Positions 53,563 to 61,860 are shown, counted from the first letter of the stretch. The stretch is DNA of 64,000 nt from Aulosira sp. FACHB-615 (GCF_014698045.1 NZ_JACJSE010000004.1:1-64000); one strand, 5' to 3'. Program-made: numbers and translations. The notes: generated by a model from the letters alone, not told the origin.

Positions 53563-53698
53563 GGGTGTGGGGAGTGTGGGGAGTGTGGGAAGAGAGGGGA
53601 GTGTGGGAAGAGAGGGGAGTGTGGGGAGTGTGGGGAGAGAGGGGGGAAAGATTTCTTCACCATCCTCACACACCTCCCACACCTCCCACACTTCCCAA
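53548..53698. repeat. G-rich/C-rich hairpin element (family D)
   Basis: GTGTGGGGAGTGTGGGGAG and GTGGGAAGAGAGGGGAGTG units, a centre GGAAAGATTTCTTCACCATCC, then CACACACCTCCCACACCTCC. Same orientation and centre as the element at 18986. It contains the end of the P-loop kinase gene. Confidence 0.7.
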
Positions 53699-53862
53699 AG
53701 TACGGGAATTGCGCTGACGCAGTGAGCAAGAACCCCACTTGCAATTGTGTTTTGTTTGTTAATTTAAAATCAGAATCTAATTGCTCGGCATTATACCTAG
53801 CAAAATATAAATCTGACATCTTACAAAAAAACTTAAAGTAAATTTTTACAGGAGGCTGGTAG

Positions 53863-54870
53863 ATGGCTGCAACCGACTTCAAAGATTATTATTCAGTTTT
53901 GGGAGTTAGTAAGACTGCCAGTCCAGAGGAAGTTAAACAAGCTTTTCGGAAATTAGCCCGAAAGTATCACCCTGATGTAAATCCTGGCAATAAGCAAGCA
54001 GAAGCCAATTTTAAAGAAGTCAATGAAGCCTATGAAGTCTTATCTGACCCAGATAAGCGCCAAAAATATGACCAATTTGGTCAATATTGGAAACAAGTCG
54101 GTCAAGGCTTCCCCGGTGGCGGTGCTGGGGTTGATATGGGTGGTTTCGACTTCAGCCAATACGGCAGTTTTGATGAGTTTATTAATGAGTTATTAGGACG
54201 CTTTGGTGGTGCGGCGGGTTCTCGTGCGCCTGGTGGTAGACAAAGTTACTCTTACCGTACTAGCACAGGTAGACCAGGTGCCGGTTTTGGCAACTTTAAC
54301 GATTTTGGCTTTCAAGATGCTGGTGCAGGTACAGCCCAAGATACGGAAGCCATAATTAACCTGACTTTTTTGGAAGCCTTTGCTGGTGTGCAGAAGCGGT
54401 TTAATTTGGGTAGTGAAACACTTGATGTTCGCATTCCGGCTGGTGCTAAACCCGGTAGTCGTTTGCGGGTGCGGGGTAAAGGTCAATTTAACCCCATGAC
54501 TCAACAACGGGGCGATTTATATTTAAAGGTGGAACTGCAACCTCATTCATTCTTCCAAATTGAAGGCGATAATTTGGTTTGTGAAGTGCCAATTACACCA
54601 GATGAAGCAACTTTAGGCGCTTCCATTGATGTACCTACCCCTGATGGAAATGTGAATGTGAAATTGCCTGCGGGGGTGCGTTCTGGTCAATCTCTGCGTT
54701 TACGGGGCAAAGGCTGGCCTTTACCCAAAGGTGGACGTGGTGATCAATTGGTGAAAGTTGCGATCGCACCACCAAAAGACCTCAGCCCCCAAGAACGCGA
54801 ATATTATGAAAAAATTCGGGCTATACGTACATATAATCCCCGCAGTCATTTAAACCAAGTTAAGTTGTAA
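53863..54870 (+). CDS. DnaJ-type co-chaperone (type II, CbpA-like)
   Basis: 335 residues. J-domain at residues 6-72 with HPD (KYHPDVNPGNKQ), a Gly/Phe-rich region (about 80-160) and two C-terminal beta-barrel substrate-binding domains (about 163-320: GAKPGSRLRVRGKGQFN; GVRSGQSLRLRGKGWPL). The CxxCxGxG zinc fingers of canonical DnaJ are absent, making it a type II Hsp40. It stimulates DnaK and binds clients. A strong AGGAGG Shine-Dalgarno lies about 7 bp before the ATG, unusual in this window. The neighbouring repeats are unrelated. Confidence 0.9.
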   Translation: MAATDFKDYYSVLGVSKTASPEEVKQAFRKLARKYHPDVNPGNKQAEANFKEVNEAYEVLSDPDKRQKYDQFGQYWKQVGQGFPGGGAGVDMGGFDFSQYGSFDEFINELLGRFGGAAGSRAPGGRQSYSYRTSTGRPGAGFGNFNDFGFQDAGAGTAQDTEAIINLTFLEAFAGVQKRFNLGSETLDVRIPAGAKPGSRLRVRGKGQFNPMTQQRGDLYLKVELQPHSFFQIEGDNLVCEVPITPDEATLGASIDVPTPDGNVNVKLPAGVRSGQSLRLRGKGWPLPKGGRGDQLVKVAIAPPKDLSPQEREYYEKIRAIRTYNPRSHLNQVKL

Positions 54871-54944
54871 TTATGAGTCGGGAGTAGGGAGTGGGGAGTC
54901 GGGAAATGGGGAGTCGGGATACTATTTCTGACAGCAACTTAATC

Positions 54945-55093
54945 AGGACTTACGCACAAAGATTGTCTATGAAGATTGGGTGCAAGGGTGTAAGGGTGTG
55001 TGGCGTGAGGGTTTTAGATACATACACCCCTATACCCTGTACGCCTACACCCTCGCCAAAATCCTTGGTTTTTCGTTTTTATGCGTAAGTCCT
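54945..55093. repeat. MITE-like element, family A, copy 4 (complete)
   Basis: 149 bp with intact ends AGGACTTACGCACAAAGATT and ATGCGTAAGTCCT. Inner GGGTGCAAGGGTGTAAGGG and CCTACACCCTCGCC arms, centre GGTTTTAGATACATACACCC. The best reference copy in the window. It lies between the convergent dnaJ and KTSC genes. Confidence 0.75.
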
Positions 55094-55154
55094 ATTAGTA
55101 TAAAAAGTTGGGGAACAGAGAATTCCTCATCACCTGTTATCTTTTACCTGCCCC

Positions 55155-55562
55155 CTAGTCTACCCGTTCTGAAAAATATCGCCCTTTAATTTCTTGATTG
55201 AAAAACTCACCAACAGAGTCAGCATCGTGTAAATCTTCCCACGTTTCTGGCTCTACTTCCGCATATTGATAAACTGCACCGTTTTGAAATTCTACTTGTA
55301 AGATGCGATCGCTGTCACTATATCCCACTGCGATCGCCATTGATGAATTGACTGGTAGCATCGCAATCGGTTCTTCTAGCACAGGTAAGGTGAGTGTTTC
55401 TGCCACAATCTCATTTAGGTGTTGCAACCCTTCATAAGCTTGCACTGGTGCAGGAATTTCTAAAAATTCTAGTTCATCACCTCTATCTAGTAATAATTGC
55501 AAGTATCCGTCAGAATGAGCAATCCCTACTAAACTGCTTAAGTCTATTTTCGATAGCTTCAT
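55155..55562 (-). CDS. KTSC-domain protein
   Basis: 135 residues. The C-terminal half (about 65-130) is a KTSC domain: SSMAIAVGYSDSDRILQVEF, YAEVEPETWEDLHDADSVGE, FFNQEIKGRYF. The N-terminal half (LSSLVGIAHSDGYLQLLLDRG) looks like a degenerate second copy or a cap. KTSC domains occur with nucleic-acid-acting proteins and toxins, but a stand-alone function is not established. Neighbours are functionally unrelated. Confidence 0.7.
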   Translation of the reverse strand: MKLSKIDLSSLVGIAHSDGYLQLLLDRGDELEFLEIPAPVQAYEGLQHLNEIVAETLTLPVLEEPIAMLPVNSSMAIAVGYSDSDRILQVEFQNGAVYQYAEVEPETWEDLHDADSVGEFFNQEIKGRYFSERVD

Positions 55563-55895
55563 TAACTTGGCGCTCCTGCTGGTATGGTTGTGGAGTGTAA
55601 TTTACTTGTGCCTGTGCGATCGGCAACTTATATTAGTATTTTTGTACTATAAAATAACTTCGTCGTCAAGTTTCCATAGCAAGAACGAAATAATAGATAG
55701 GTCTAGCAAAACAATCATCATATATCTGTGACGTAATATTCAGTAGTCTTAACAAAGAAGCAGTTTCTGCAACACGGTTTATTAGATAGGGGCGGGACTA
55801 TGGATTAATCACTCTCGCAAATCACAATGCTAGTTGATGCCCATCCACCCCTATTTTCAAATTTTGTTGGTGCTTATTGATTTAGTGCTGTAGTG

Positions 55896-56045
55896 TCAAA
55901 CTTGTTTTGTTGAGGTAGCAAAGCGATCGCGCCACACCCCAGCAAAAGTTTCCCAGAAATGCCGATGATTTGTGATTCCTTCACCTACCACACCTTGGGC
56001 GATGTTCATGTATTCTGCACTGTCACTGAAATCAAAATGTTTCAC
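55896..56045 (-). CDS. Possible small gene or remnant in a 1-kb gap
   Basis: A 49-codon frame from a GTG at 56045 (extendable to TTG 56075) ending TGA at 55896. It reads VKHFDFSDSAEYMNIAQGVV, then GEGITNHRHFWETFAGVWRD, then RFATSTKQV. The aromatic, charged composition looks coding, unlike the surroundings, and the frame is open for 60 codons. No family recognised. It could be the 3' end of a decayed gene. The rest of 55563-56616 shows only an imperfect CAAATTAGTTGAA/TTCGACTAATTTTG stem at 56317-56352 and no other clear gene. Confidence 0.35.
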   Translation of the reverse strand: MKHFDFSDSAEYMNIAQGVVGEGITNHRHFWETFAGVWRDRFATSTKQV

Positions 56046-56616
56046 CTGGATTCGTAGAGGCTTATTTACCAGCAACTACGCATATCCAAGGCGATATCCA
56101 TTATTCCCACTGTTCAGGGAGTGTTTATCACACCACCCCCAACTATTGGCAATGACACGCAATCAGCAATACAGCACAGAATCATTTGCAGAACAAGAAC
56201 ACGACACATCATCGTCAGCTTGTCTTCAGTGTAAATTACACTCTTCATCTACCACGTACAGACCAATCTATTAACTACAAGGGTCAACGTCTTCTACCAA
56301 ACCATGAAATGAGTATGCCAAATTAGTTGAAGTGGCATTCGACTAATTTTGCCAAGTTCCGAGCAGAACTTTTTCGGCAGAAGCTATTGGTCTGGAGATG
56401 ATCAAAATTACAGTCCCTAGTGTAATTAAAAAAGTTTTCATCGATATACGCCGCATTTTTGGGGGCAAATATGTAGGTGCATATTGATAGCCTAGCCTAT
56501 AATTATCCGTCCTATTTATATCCGTGAAACAATAGACGGATACCCTGAACAGAGTTTTTGGTACTAAATATAATCCAACCTAGCAAATCTAGGATGAAAG
56601 CTAAAAAGAGGGTTTT

Positions 56617-56892
56617 ATGTATCAACTAGATAACCTACGAAATGCCAAGCCAATTAATACAGAACAAGTTGAACAAATTATTAAAGCGATTATTGCAGGT
56701 AAATACTCTTGGGCATGTGTTTTAATGCTGAGGTTTTCTGGTTATAACCCCATAGATTACATTCCCTACCGTACCTATATTCGTCTCCTCAAAAATAACT
56801 ACCTACTCCACGGCGCAAAGCCAAAAGAAACTAACGCTTCTGAACAGAAAATAGGCGTTTTTGACATCAAATCAAATTGGGTACGCTCTTAA
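56617..56892 (+). CDS. HetP-family protein (heterocyst commitment family)
   Basis: 91 residues. The core VEQIIKAIIAGKYSWACVLM, then LRFSGYNPIDYIPYRTYIRLLKNN, is the signature of HetP and its homologues, small proteins found in heterocyst-forming cyanobacteria where HetP promotes, and some paralogues delay, commitment to heterocyst differentiation. The rest of the protein is short and polar. It is monocistronic with a long 5' region, about 720 bp from the neighbour fragment. Whether it is HetP itself or one of the paralogues (Asl1930-, Alr2902-, Alr3234-type) cannot be told. A TATAAT-like box is seen at 56501-56506. Confidence 0.75.
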   Translation: MYQLDNLRNAKPINTEQVEQIIKAIIAGKYSWACVLMLRFSGYNPIDYIPYRTYIRLLKNNYLLHGAKPKETNASEQKIGVFDIKSNWVRS

Positions 56893-57115
56893 AACCGCAG
56901 CAATTATCTATATAGCCTTATATTCCCGAAAAAACTCCTACATTAGTCGGATATTTCTGGCTGATGTTTATGTTTTGCATTGCAATTTATAGCAGATTTG
57001 ATTGCTATAAATGCCAAATAACTCGTTGGAAAAATTTCTCATCAGCCTCATTTATTGTGCTGATGTGAATACTTCATGTTTTTAATTCATTTCACTTCCC
57101 AATTTTTGACAACTT

Positions 57116-57970
57116 ATGATTTATCCGATGACTACTGTGAATCCTCATCTCCAGCCTATGTTAAGAGAAATTGTGTGGCAGAAAAAGCAAGAAGTAGCAC
57201 AGATTCAACAACACATGTCTTTAGCTTCTTTGCAACGTCAGTTAACAGCTGCACCCACCATCCGAGATTTTTTCACAGCCTTACAACAAAACCCTTATAA
57301 ACCTAGTTTAATTGCAGAAATTCAAAAAGCATCTCCTGGTTATGGGATGATTCGCGCAGACTTTGATGCTATTGCGATCGCCAAAGCTTACGAACGTGCT
57401 GGTGCAGCTTGTATTTCTGTCTTTACCGAACGGACATTTTTTCAAGGTAGTTTTGAAAGTTTGCGGATGATTCGCCACAAAGTATCAGTACCACTGCTTT
57501 GTAAAGAGTTTATTATTGATCCCTGCCAAATTTATTTAGCACGCGCCGCAGGTGCAGATGCAGTTCTACTCATAGCCGCAATTCTCACAGATAGACAACT
57601 GCAAGATTTTCAACGCATTATTCATTATTTGGGGATGAGTGCCTTAATAGAAGTGCATACCTTAGCTGAACTGGATCGAGTCTTGCAGCTAGATGATGTC
57701 CGCTTAATTGGCATTAACAACCAAAGTTTAGCAGACTTTACCGTTGATATCGGCACAACTCAGAGATTACTAGCTGCTAGGCGATCGCAAATTCAAAACT
57801 TGGGTGCGATCGTCGTCAGTGAATCAGGACTTTACACCCACGCTGACTTATCCCTGATGGCGGCGGCTGGTACCAACGCCGTTTTAATCGGTGAATCTTT
57901 AATCAAAGAAACAGATATAGAACAAGCTGTCCGCCGTTTACTTAACAGCGATGCTTCAACATTTCAATAG
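57116..57970 (+). CDS. Indole-3-glycerol-phosphate synthase paralogue with altered active-site Lys
   Basis: 284 residues (or 280 from ATG 57128). A TrpC-type TIM barrel. Catalytic-site segments: SLIAEIQKASPGYGMIRADF near residue 64, PLLCKEFIIDPCQ (K130, general acid), LIEVHTLAEL (E179), IGINNQSL (N201) and VVSESGL. Against the family pattern EVKKASPSKG, the second catalytic Lys (Lys53 of the Sulfolobus enzyme) is Gln70, and SKG is GYG. K130 and E179 are kept. Either a functionally diverged TrpC paralogue or an enzyme with shifted chemistry. There are no other trp genes in the window. A hairpin terminator follows. Confidence 0.75.
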   Translation: MIYPMTTVNPHLQPMLREIVWQKKQEVAQIQQHMSLASLQRQLTAAPTIRDFFTALQQNPYKPSLIAEIQKASPGYGMIRADFDAIAIAKAYERAGAACISVFTERTFFQGSFESLRMIRHKVSVPLLCKEFIIDPCQIYLARAAGADAVLLIAAILTDRQLQDFQRIIHYLGMSALIEVHTLAELDRVLQLDDVRLIGINNQSLADFTVDIGTTQRLLAARRSQIQNLGAIVVSESGLYTHADLSLMAAAGTNAVLIGESLIKETDIEQAVRRLLNSDASTFQ

Positions 57971-58002
57971 TTAGTCTTCTTTCCTATTCCCCACTCATTA
58001 AC

Positions 58003-58047
58003 TTTCAAATCGTTGGGTTTTGTATTGCTTAACCCAACGATTTGAAA
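58003..58047 (+). terminator. Terminator hairpin after the TrpC paralogue
   Basis: TTTCAAATCGTTGGGTT (58003-58019) and AACCCAACGATTTGAAA (58031-58047) form a 17-bp perfect stem with an 11-nt loop; weak T-richness follows. Confidence 0.7.
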
Positions 58048-58133
58048 TAAATATTTACATCAATTAATTAAATAATGACTATTGATACACAATTAAGTTA
58101 CTCTTAAGAAAAATTAACATATAATTTCCGCCG

Positions 58134-58832
58134 ATGCTAAGACTATTTACCGACTTCGACGGCCCCATTGTTGATGTTTCTGAACGGTACTATCGTGTTT
58201 ATCAATATTGTTTAGAAAAAACCCAACGTCCAGGACAAGCAGTAAGACAATTAAGTAAAGCTGAATTTTGGCAACAAAAGCGAGCGAGAATTCCTGAAAA
58301 ACAAATTGCCTTAACTTCTGGACTTGATGAAGCACAAGCACAAGAATTTTCCCAACTGCGGCGGAAAACAGTACATACAGAACCTTATTTTGACTATGAC
58401 ACCTTAGTACCGGGTGCTGTAGAAGCATTAGCCAAAATTCAAGCAGCCGGAGTTGACTTAGCAGTTATGACTATGCGGCGAGTTTGGGAATTAGACTTTG
58501 CCTTTCAAAAATTTGATTTAGGCAGATTTTTCCCCGAAAATCGTCGTTATTGTCTGAGCAACGACTATATTAAAACCCGTGATATTGAAGATAAGCCATT
58601 GTTAATGGCCAAAGCCTTAAAAGAACTGTCTTTCGTTAGCGATACCTGGATGGTGGGAGACACAGAAGCCGATATCACTGCCGCTAAAACCCATAACATT
58701 AAAGTTATGGCTGTAGAATCTGGTATCCGCGATCGCGCTCAACTAGAACTATACCGCCCCGATTTGATTGTTCCTAATTTAAGTTCAGCCGTAGCTCTGA
58801 TTTTAGAAAAGAGTACTTTAACCCTCAGATAA
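58134..58832 (+). CDS. HAD-family phosphatase (phosphoglycolate-phosphatase-like)
   Basis: 232 residues, cytoplasmic. Motif I LFTDFDGPIVDVSERYY (D7, D9), motif II AVMTMRR (Thr), motif III Lys near DIEDKPLLMAKAL and motif IV WMVGDTEADITAAKTHNIKV. Cap of the C1 type with a helical insertion. The family acts on small phosphorylated metabolites such as phosphoglycolate or nucleotides; the specific substrate is not readable. Stand-alone gene, 164 bp after the TrpC paralogue with a terminator between, so not co-transcribed. Confidence 0.8.
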   Translation: MLRLFTDFDGPIVDVSERYYRVYQYCLEKTQRPGQAVRQLSKAEFWQQKRARIPEKQIALTSGLDEAQAQEFSQLRRKTVHTEPYFDYDTLVPGAVEALAKIQAAGVDLAVMTMRRVWELDFAFQKFDLGRFFPENRRYCLSNDYIKTRDIEDKPLLMAKALKELSFVSDTWMVGDTEADITAAKTHNIKVMAVESGIRDRAQLELYRPDLIVPNLSSAVALILEKSTLTLR

Positions 58833-58838
58833 TCAATT

Positions 58839-58951
58839 AGGACTCACGCACAAAGATTGTCTGTGGAGACTGGGTGTGGGGTGTAAGAGTTTTAGATACA
58901 TACACCCCTGAACCCCCACACCCTTCCCAAAACCCTTGATTGTTAAGTCCT
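58839..58951. repeat. MITE-like element, family A, copy 5
   Basis: Begins AGGACTCACGCACAAAGATT 6 bp after the HAD gene stop, ends GTTAAGTCCT. Inner GGGTGTGGGGTGTAAG / CCCCCACACCC arms and the GTTTTAGATACATACACCC centre shared with copies 1 and 4. Confidence 0.65.
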
Positions 58952-58957
58952 ATAAAT

Positions 58958-58989
58958 ATGGGTAGCAGATGATTGATTCTGCTACCCAT
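58958..58989. terminator. Bidirectional terminator between convergent genes
   Basis: ATGGGTAGCAGA (58958-58969) pairs with TCTGCTACCCAT (58978-58989) around an 8-nt loop; AT-rich flanks lie on both sides. Serves the HAD gene (+) and/or the CPP1-like gene (-). Confidence 0.65.
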
Positions 58990-59011
58990 AATCAATAGTA
59001 AATTTTTTATA

Positions 59012-59635
59012 TTACCGCAGAAAGCTACTAATTAACCACAATAATATAAATGTGAACACCGTAGAAAATTGCTCAGGATTTAACCCCACCAAACCGATTT
59101 GTGGTAAACCGCTTGCAATCAATCCGCCAATAATCAAGCCTAATATCAGACCAATCAGCGTTAACAAAACGGCTCTACCAAACTTACCTTCTTTACGATT
59201 AAGAAAGTAAACACTAACACCTACCCCAACCACCAACGCCAACTGTAAAACTTGATCACCAGAGGCGGGATAGAAAATACCAATAGCACTCAAACCTAAA
59301 TACCAAGCACCTGGTAACAGTACATCTGCCGTTGTTGGCTGATCTAATAGCCTCTGTAGCCATGCAGGCGACTGTTCACGAGGAGTTGAAACTTCTTTAG
59401 GAGGAAATTGGACTCGTAGTTCTGGGAAACGGATTCGCTCAGGTACTTTGATTTTGCCTTCCTGACGCATCCGTAACCGATCCATTAAAATCGCATCATA
59501 AGACGCTTCAATGAGTTCCAGAGCCTTAGCATCGCCACTGTGTTGCTCCAATAGGCGATTGCGAGCATCCTGAATCTCATCAAAGCTAGCTTCTTCGGAC
59601 ACCCCAAGTTTGTCGTAGGGATTTTGATCGCTCAT
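59012..59635 (-). CDS. CPP1-like J-domain-derived membrane protein
   Basis: 207 residues. The N-terminus resembles a J-domain without HPD (NPYDKLGVSEEASFDEIQDA, RNRLLEQHSGDAKALELIEA), followed by a charged linker (RQEGKIKVPERIRFPE), and three to four transmembrane helices in the C-terminal half. This is the CPP1 (chaperone-like protein of POR1) family of cyanobacteria and plastids, which in plants stabilises protochlorophyllide oxidoreductase. A link to chlorophyll synthesis here is inference. Upstream lies a 588-bp spacer with no gene. Confidence 0.8.
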   Translation of the reverse strand: MSDQNPYDKLGVSEEASFDEIQDARNRLLEQHSGDAKALELIEASYDAILMDRLRMRQEGKIKVPERIRFPELRVQFPPKEVSTPREQSPAWLQRLLDQPTTADVLLPGAWYLGLSAIGIFYPASGDQVLQLALVVGVGVSVYFLNRKEGKFGRAVLLTLIGLILGLIIGGLIASGLPQIGLVGLNPEQFSTVFTFILLWLISSFLR

Positions 59636-60223
59636 GGGAGTTTACACTTCAGCCTTAGTCAGCAGAGGTATTTTGCTGTTTGGAAAACAACTTTAGGTTT
59701 TGCCTAGATTTAAACAAATGTTGCAAGCAACTTATATGCTCTACCAGGATAGTAGCACGGGTAAGTTAAACTGACCCAGGAAATTTAACTATAGCAACTT
59801 TAACATATTGCTAGAACTCCGTGTATCCCCTCATGTCGTTGACCAGTGGTGGCTTTACTCTAGAATTTGAACTAAGACTTCTTAAAACTTATTTTTTTAT
59901 GAAAAAATTAACTTTTATGTTTCAAATTTGGCAATTTACCGTGCCTTGAGGCAATTTAGATGAACCAGCTTCACAATCACTAGTGGTATCCACAAGCATA
60001 TCGATATTAAAATTGAAAAGCTTTAAATTACCACGTAATTGGGAGTAGGAAATTTTCCAAAGTTACACAACTGCTGTGGCTCATGTTGAGACTATTTAAT
60101 GATTTGACATCAAATTGCCATTACAATGGCTGCATCTCAAGTACGGGAACACCAGCAAAGTTTGTGTAACAGTCCCAAAGTACGCAATTCTCCTGTTAAT
60201 CTTACGAATTTTTGTGCAAAGTG
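59636..60223. other. 588-bp spacer between divergent genes, no gene seen
   Basis: Both flanking genes diverge from this region, so it should contain two promoters. I see AT-rich stretches (for example about 59880-59935), CCAAAGTAC-type words near 60175 and a paired GTACGGGAACA/CCCAAAGTACGC environment, but no convincing coding frame, repeat-family member or structured RNA. Confidence 0.5.
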
Positions 60224-60949
60224 ATGGTCATGGCTCCTGCCAAGATTCTTGTAGTTGATGACGACCCTGCGGTTCGCAACTTAATCCAACGCTTTTTGAT
60301 TAAGCAGAACTATCAGGTGGAGGCGGCTGAGGATGGTAAAACAGCCTTGGCGCTATTCGAGCAATTTAACCCTGACTTGGTAATTTTAGACGTAAACTTA
60401 CCAGACGTAATCGGGTTCAACCTCTGCCAAGAGATGCAAAGTCGTAATGGTGTGTTTGTTCTCATGCTCACTAGCCGTGCGGATGAAGCTGACAAGATTC
60501 GCGGCTTTGCTAAAGGTGCTGATGACTATCTCACCAAGCCATTTGGTCTAGGAGAGTTAGAAGTCAGAGTCGCCGCGATTTTACGGCGACAACGGGTTGT
60601 GACAACAGCAGAACAAAAACGCCTAGTTTTTGAAAAACTGATGATTGATCCCGTTCGGCGGGAAGTGACATTAAACAGCCTACCAGTACCTCTAACAGCA
60701 TTAGAATTTGACTTACTGCATTTTTTAGCCAGTCATCCTGGACGAGTTTGGCGACGCGCCGAACTCATTCAAGAGGTTTGGGACTATGAATATGTTGGCG
60801 ACCAACGGGTTGTCGATGTACATATCGGTCAAATTCGGAAGAAAATTGAAGCTGATGCCAGTCAACCAGCATTAATTCAAACTGTACGCGGCGTAGGTTA
60901 TAAATTTGAATGTCCTACTCATTCACCGCAATTGGAAACTAACCCTTGA
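60224..60949 (+). CDS. OmpR/PhoB-family response regulator
   Basis: About 241 residues from the ATG at 60224 (the frame also opens from a TTG at 60212; ATG 60230 is possible). Receiver domain: KILVVDDDPAVRN, phosphoacceptor D56 in LVILDVNLPD, Thr/Ser switch in VLMLTSRADE and Lys in YLTKPFGLGEL. A winged-helix DNA-binding domain follows from about residue 140 (TALEFDLLHFLASHPGRVW; RVVDVHIGQIRKKI; RGVGYKFE). Not RpaA or RpaB by sequence. No partner kinase is adjacent. A strong terminator follows. Confidence 0.85.
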   Translation: MVMAPAKILVVDDDPAVRNLIQRFLIKQNYQVEAAEDGKTALALFEQFNPDLVILDVNLPDVIGFNLCQEMQSRNGVFVLMLTSRADEADKIRGFAKGADDYLTKPFGLGELEVRVAAILRRQRVVTTAEQKRLVFEKLMIDPVRREVTLNSLPVPLTALEFDLLHFLASHPGRVWRRAELIQEVWDYEYVGDQRVVDVHIGQIRKKIEADASQPALIQTVRGVGYKFECPTHSPQLETNP

Positions 60950-60975
60950 ATTAATTATTTCATACTTAACACTAA

Positions 60976-61003
60976 GTCAGGGCGAACATTTGTTCGCCCT
61001 GAC
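60976..61003 (+). terminator. Terminator hairpin of the response regulator
   Basis: GTCAGGGCGAACA pairs perfectly with TGTTCGCCCTGAC around a TT loop (13 bp), 27 bp after the stop. T-rich sequence follows at 61010-61020. Confidence 0.75.
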
Positions 61004-61118
61004 TATTATGTATTCTTTTTTGCCTCAATCCTGATTGATCTAGCGATCGCCAAGACAGTTAACATCTCAGGAATGTCACCTATCACCCGTTACCTGTCAC
61101 CTGTCCCCTACTACATAA

Positions 61119-61316
61119 CTAGCAGTTGTGGAATAAAGTTTCTAAATAAACACGAGCCGCACGGCGATCGCTATCCCCATTTTGGAGTAAAAACAGTGAC
61201 AAAGCTGCTGTTAACACACGGGTTTGATCCCAATCAGGGTGAGTTTCTAAATAAGTTTTGAGCGATTCATGGAGTGTTTCGGGAATTTCCGTAAAAATGC
61301 TCACCTTTGTGTTCAT
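61119..61316 (-). CDS. DUF2811 protein
   Basis: 65 residues. VSIFTEIPETLHESLKTYLE, then THPDWDQTRVLTAALSLFLL and QNGDSDRRAARVYLETLF, match the small cyanobacteria-specific DUF2811 family, of unknown function. Fully helical, no membrane segment. Short proteins of this family are highly conserved, which supports its being real despite the small size. Confidence 0.75.
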   Translation of the reverse strand: MNTKVSIFTEIPETLHESLKTYLETHPDWDQTRVLTAALSLFLLQNGDSDRRAARVYLETLFHNC

Positions 61317-61671
61317 GAGATTTTCCTTCTCTGAGGTCGATCAAGCGAATTTACTGCCACTCTTGAAGCAAAAAATCAAAATTGTCGCTTCTGTTGCCTC
61401 CAAACATCTCAGGAATTTTTTATTTTCCCAGATAAATTCGGGTAGAAATAAAGTGCCAGTCGCATCATTGTGCTTCAAGAGGGGGTGGTTTTGTCAATGC
61501 TGCGAAATGTTAACAAAAGTGCTTAAGAAAAGAAAAACTCACGGAATAATCAGGGTTAAACCAGAGTTTTTGTTACATAAATTCACAAAAACTCAGTCAC
61601 TGAAACCAGCTACAGCTATCACCCCAAAATCCCCAGTAACCCAGCAAGTGCTGATCATCTCGTAGTGTGTC

Positions 61672-61713
61672 TGTGGAAAACTACTAAAAACCCTGTGGAA
61701 ACCCTGTGGAATC
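61672..61713. promoter_or_regulatory. Cluster of three DnaA-box-like nonamers
   Basis: TGTGGAAAA (61672-61680) is the exact reverse complement of TTTTCCACA, the cyanobacterial DnaA box. TGTGGAAAC (61694-61702) and TGTGGAATC (61705-61713) differ by one or two bases. They lie in the same direction, spaced 22 and 11 bp. They are inside the 671-bp spacer 61317-61987, which otherwise holds a CTCTTGAAGC/GCTTCAAGAG pair (about 61360 and 61472) and no gene. Confidence 0.4.
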
Positions 61714-61860
61714 AGTGAGGAAAAGTTCAGCAAATGATAAGAATTACAAAAAGTTTGAAGGCAGGAGTCAGGAGTCAGGAAAATTACTTACATCTCTTAC
61801 TCTCCACTCCCTACTCCCTAGCCCCTAGTAGTCTGCCAAGGAAACTTTGCGTTGTGGTCA

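Noticed and set aside
55972..56274. 100-codon plus-strand frame in the gene-poor gap
   Set aside because: It runs antisense to the more protein-like minus-strand frame and shows no motif.
60224..60949. Assigning the response regulator as RpaA, RpaB or NblR
   Set aside because: The receiver and winged-helix sequences do not match RpaA or RpaB as I know them, and NblR cannot be confirmed without alignment.
61258..61665. 135-codon plus-strand frame upstream of hisIE
   Set aside because: It starts inside the antisense of the DUF2811 gene, and its content lacks any domain pattern.
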